The translations under genes and the position numbers were made by a program. The notes under the pieces are model-generated. The model was not told the origin of the DNA. It searched no databases and saw only the letters and a program-made list of their open reading frames with translations. A DNA stretch of 64,000 nucleotides from Armatimonadota bacterium (GTDB lineage Bacteria; Armatimonadota; Fimbriimonadia; Fimbriimonadales; Fimbriimonadaceae). Positions 61,514 to 64,000 of this stretch are shown in pieces (the first letter of the stretch is position 1; every line of letters starts with the position of its first letter). Location of the stretch: NCBI GenBank assembly GCA_018268395.1, contig JAFDWQ010000008.1:124001-188000 (forward strand), written 5' to 3'.

Positions 61514-63465
61514 GCGGACGGCTCCCCCGGCTCCTGTATCTCCAGAATGACGACCAGCAACTGCCTGAGCGGCTCGAGTTCGAACAAATCACTCATCTTC
61601 TCGCCCAACGTTAACCTTTCTCGGAGTTCATAGACCTTCGAAAGGTCAAACTTCTTTGATCCAGGTGCCACCCAACCTTGATCCTTACTCAGGTGCTCAA
61701 TCTCCCCGTCTAGAACGCCCATGCCACGACTCCTCAACTTCAGCAGGAAGGCGTTTAGCTTCTCATTGTTGAACTCGGAAGCATGCTTAGCCGTGTAGAA
61801 GAGCTCCCTGGAGTTCTCGCGCAAGTTGTTCCTGCCCTTGGCGATCGTGCCTTTCCAACTCTTACCAACGTGAGCCTGCTCGTAGAACTCCATGGGAAGC
61901 TGCTCCAAGGAAAGATGAGGCTTGACGTCGAAGTCGTCGGGCTTCGTTGGATCTCTCAGGAGAAAGTCGAAGTCGGCAAGGATGTAGCATGCCATGCCCA
62001 GTTCCAAAACCACTTTGGCCATCTTGACCAAGCGGTCCTTTCCCTCAACGGAAATGAGAGATACGTTTTGGCGATCGAGCTCGCCTGGAAAGAGTTCGTC
62101 AGCAGTCGCTCTCAGGATGTGCTCGTCAAGGCCCTCACAGAGCGCGACCTTGTCTGCGAAGAAAATCTCATTCTGGTTGTTGTTGATGAGGAGCCCAAGG
62201 AACTCGCGAGCGTCTAGTGCTTGTGCGATCGTGCCGAAGTTGCCGTCCTTCTTGACAAGGAGCAGATTAAACGTATCCGTCGCAGTCCGGAGGAACTCCA
62301 CACCATGGGTGGTAATGATCACTTGGTTGCGGTTCCCGTCCAGGAAGTCGTCGAGTCGATCGCTGATCACCCGCCTTGCGTGAGGATGGAGGTACAGTTC
62401 TGGTTCCTCAACGCAGAGGAGGGCCGACGCCGCAGTGTTCACCTCTCGGGTGTAGAAGGCGAACAGGCCCATGATCGTGGCGCTCTGGATGCCAGCGCCC
62501 TTGTCAACTAAGGGGCTCTTGAAGCCGTCGTCCACGTACAAGCCGCAGTTCTTGTAAAGCTCGGCATCTGTGTCGCCATGGAACTGGATGGATAGCTTCG
62601 CTCCAGGAAAGGAAACGGACAAAGTATCGTTCTCCACCTTGTCAGTCACGCCGACGAAGATTCTGTCGCCTTCTAGCTGCACCTGCTTTAGCGCCGTCTG
62701 TAGCGCCGGATCATCTAGGCAGTCCTTGGTCAGATGGCGCATCAGCTTTCCAAACCAGGTCCACTGGGAGACCCGCAGCTGCGTCGCTGGATCGCGGAAA
62801 GCTGGGAGGATGGCGCTCTGTAGGAGCTCGTTGCGAACCGAGGCACCGAATGTCAAAACCCAGCCATGAGCCTCAGATTCTCGGTACAAGAATCGAATCT
62901 CTTTGAATATCCCCTCCTCAGTCAGGATCGCCCGGAACGCGTATGCGAAGTGACGCATGGGATCGAGCTGGGTCTTAAACTTGTTCTGGTTCTTTAGCTT
63001 TGAGTCGACCCAAACGGTATAGACTTGATCTCTGTTGGGCGCAAAGATGTGCCTATACCGAGCACCCAAGTCCGCCAGTTCAACCCGCGTGGCCTCGCCC
63101 GTGCCGTCATCCAACCTCTTTCCCCAGAAGCTGTATCCAGCGCACTTGTCAATCTCATCCCAATTTAGGTCTTCGCCCTCCTCGCGCTGGAGTTCGCACC
63201 AGATGAAGATCTCGGGTGCCGTGCTCTCAGTGACCTCTCCGTGTTCGTCCACTGTTCGGCTCCAGTGAAAGTCGGTTTCGGTGACACGCTCTGACTTCGT
63301 CCACGCTGGCGCAGCTTCGCCCAGGACAATGTCCAGCGCCCTGACGATGTTGCTCTTCCCGGCGTTGTTCCGGCCGATGATGACGTTCTTTCCAGGTGTG
63401 AAGCGCAGGTCGAGTTCGGAGATCGACCTGAATCCGCGAATGTAAAGCCGACTGAGGTGGATCAG
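61510..63465 (-). CDS. OLD-like AAA ATPase embedded in the type I restriction operon
   Basis: The ATPase begins upstream of the ORF-caller's GTG 63252. In the same frame IHLSRLYIRGFRSISELDLRF and the Walker A GRNNAGKSN (residues 31-39) are read from a CTG at 63465, the only possible near-cognate start because no ATG, GTG or TTG lies between it and an upstream stop. The CTG overlaps the hsdS stop as CTGA. Later motifs include CVEEPELYLHPHARRVISDRL (Walker B and SMC-like) and IITTHGVEFLRT. The C-terminal about 250 residues (ALCEGLDEHILRAT, YILADFDFLL) fit an OLD-family TOPRIM domain, a predicted nuclease. A role in defence is likely. Confidence 0.8.
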   Translation of the reverse strand: MIHLSRLYIRGFRSISELDLRFTPGKNVIIGRNNAGKSNIVRALDIVLGEAAPAWTKSERVTETDFHWSRTVDEHGEVTESTAPEIFIWCELQREEGEDLNWDEIDKCAGYSFWGKRLDDGTGEATRVELADLGARYRHIFAPNRDQVYTVWVDSKLKNQNKFKTQLDPMRHFAYAFRAILTEEGIFKEIRFLYRESEAHGWVLTFGASVRNELLQSAILPAFRDPATQLRVSQWTWFGKLMRHLTKDCLDDPALQTALKQVQLEGDRIFVGVTDKVENDTLSVSFPGAKLSIQFHGDTDAELYKNCGLYVDDGFKSPLVDKGAGIQSATIMGLFAFYTREVNTAASALLCVEEPELYLHPHARRVISDRLDDFLDGNRNQVIITTHGVEFLRTATDTFNLLLVKKDGNFGTIAQALDAREFLGLLINNNQNEIFFADKVALCEGLDEHILRATADELFPGELDRQNVSLISVEGKDRLVKMAKVVLELGMACYILADFDFLLRDPTKPDDFDVKPHLSLEQLPMEFYEQAHVGKSWKGTIAKGRNNLRENSRELFYTAKHASEFNNEKLNAFLLKLRSRGMGVLDGEIEHLSKDQGWVAPGSKKFDLSKVYELRERLTLGEKMSDLFELEPLRQLLVVILEIQEPGEPSA

Positions 63466-64000
63466 GCACCCCCAAGAAGGCGTGGGAGCAGCAGATCGCG
63501 GGTGCGGCGTAGGGTGGCAATTGATTTCTTTAGCACAGTGACCTGCTCCAAGATTGGGTCGAGGGCTGCATTAATGCATGACAGCATGGCGGCCGGCGGA
63601 ATAGCCACTTTGATTTCCTTGATGTGCGAGTCGCCAAGGTGAGCCACGGTCGTGCCAACGATCGACTTGTTAAGTTCCTGAATTGGCCTTTCGAGGAGAA
63701 GATAGAGCAGGTGGTTGCCGACCGCTCCGGTCGGCTCGAATCGTGCAACGCGTTGAACCTGCAAAGCAGGACCAGCGGACCAGACGCACATGTGGAAGTC
63801 GCCGTCCATCCCAACTAGGATATGGCCGTCACGGATGTGATACTTCGGGTGCGCTTCCTCATCGGTGTACGTTTCCGCCTTTCCCTTCGGGATGTCGCGG
63901 ATACGAACGATGGGGGTTCCGATGCCGTCGGTGTTGAACTGCTGGGACTTGAAGGCAAAGCCGTAGGTGACTTGCGCAACATCCTTTACTCCCTTGACCT
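63462..64000 (-). CDS. hsdS: Type I restriction specificity subunit, C-terminal part
   Basis: The frame is open to the right edge, so the 5' end is missing. The visible part reads VAQVTYGFAFKSQQFNTDG, IVRIRDIPKGKAETYTDEEAH, ILVGMDGDFHMCVW, then GNHLLYLLLERPI, VGTTVAHLGDSHIKEIKVAIPP and a final helix (LEQVTVLKKSIATLRRTRDLLLPRLL). These are the target recognition and central conserved helix segments of HsdS. The stop overlaps the ATPase start. hsdM should lie beyond the window edge. Sequence specificity cannot be inferred. Confidence 0.88.
   Translation of the reverse strand, partial: VKGVKDVAQVTYGFAFKSQQFNTDGIGTPIVRIRDIPKGKAETYTDEEAHPKYHIRDGHILVGMDGDFHMCVWSAGPALQVQRVARFEPTGAVGNHLLYLLLERPIQELNKSIVGTTVAHLGDSHIKEIKVAIPPAAMLSCINAALDPILEQVTVLKKSIATLRRTRDLLLPRLLGGA

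Noticed and set aside
61510-63252. ATPase gene starting at GTG 63252
   Set aside because: That start would drop the Walker A motif, which lies in the same frame just upstream.

Overview
The window looks like a chromosomal segment of a free-living, GC-rich, diderm-type bacterium. Two ECF sigma/anti-sigma modules (one with an RseB-like partner), a PEP-CTERM protein, GH95 and GH31 glycosidases, lipoproteins and LysM/NlpC cell-wall enzymes together resemble Armatimonadota (Fimbriimonadia-like). This is inference from gene content; there is no rRNA gene or other decisive marker.

Layout. 1-1.9 kb: a lower-GC, minus-strand accessory cluster (membrane protein, Cys-rich secreted protein, type IV prepilin-like protein, CxxC thioredoxin-like protein). 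2.0-5.45 kb: a tightly packed minus-strand cluster with paiB-like, DUF4287-AHSA1, a hidden SelW-like selenoprotein read through an in-frame UGA, leuD and two tandem DUF192 proteins. 5.5-12.3 kb: GH95 fucosidase, NTF2-like protein, RNase HI, an ECF sigma/membrane-partner pair and an M4 metallopeptidase. 12.3-13.9 kb: an S-adenosylhomocysteine riboswitch overlapping an intrinsic terminator ahead of ahcY. 14-16.4 kb: a surface protein and a chimeric, frame-disrupted relative. 16.5-22.8 kb: AraC regulator, APH-like kinase, DinB, ABC-2 permease, BNR-repeat protein and a Cys/Met PLP enzyme. 22.8-24.1 kb: a repeat-rich stretch of long palindromic GC elements around a DUF559 nuclease gene. 24.1-30 kb: HAF protein, glyQ carrying one of those palindromes in frame, HEAT protein, PBP4-type peptidase, DUF5658 protein, Nif3 and tRNA-Glu. 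30-43.3 kb: envelope biogenesis (LysM-SH3-NlpC/P60, two GT2s, O-antigen-ligase-TPR protein, PBP2, PBP1A), an rpoE/anti-sigma/rseB operon, a double GNAT and tRNA-Gln. 43.3-56.7 kb: tryptophan 2,3-dioxygenase plus kynureninase, PEP-CTERM protein, GH31, coaD, a CorC-type protein, a McsB-like kinase lacking the signature cysteine, a lipoprotein, a YncE-phosphoesterase and a GNAT. From tRNA-Lys to the right edge: a defence-type region with a DUF4268 protein and a type I restriction cluster (hsdS, OLD-like ATPase, hsdR). The hsdR frame is cut by a single amber codon.

Functional themes. Peptidoglycan and exopolysaccharide synthesis sit next to an envelope-stress sigma operon. Glycan degradation is supported by GH95, GH31 and the BNR protein. 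Methyl-cycle control is visible as the SAH riboswitch driving SAH hydrolase. The most notable items are the overlooked selenoprotein with its bSECIS-like hairpin, the DUF559-associated palindromic repeat family including an in-frame copy inside glyQ, and the prepilin/Cys-rich/thioredoxin cluster at the left edge.
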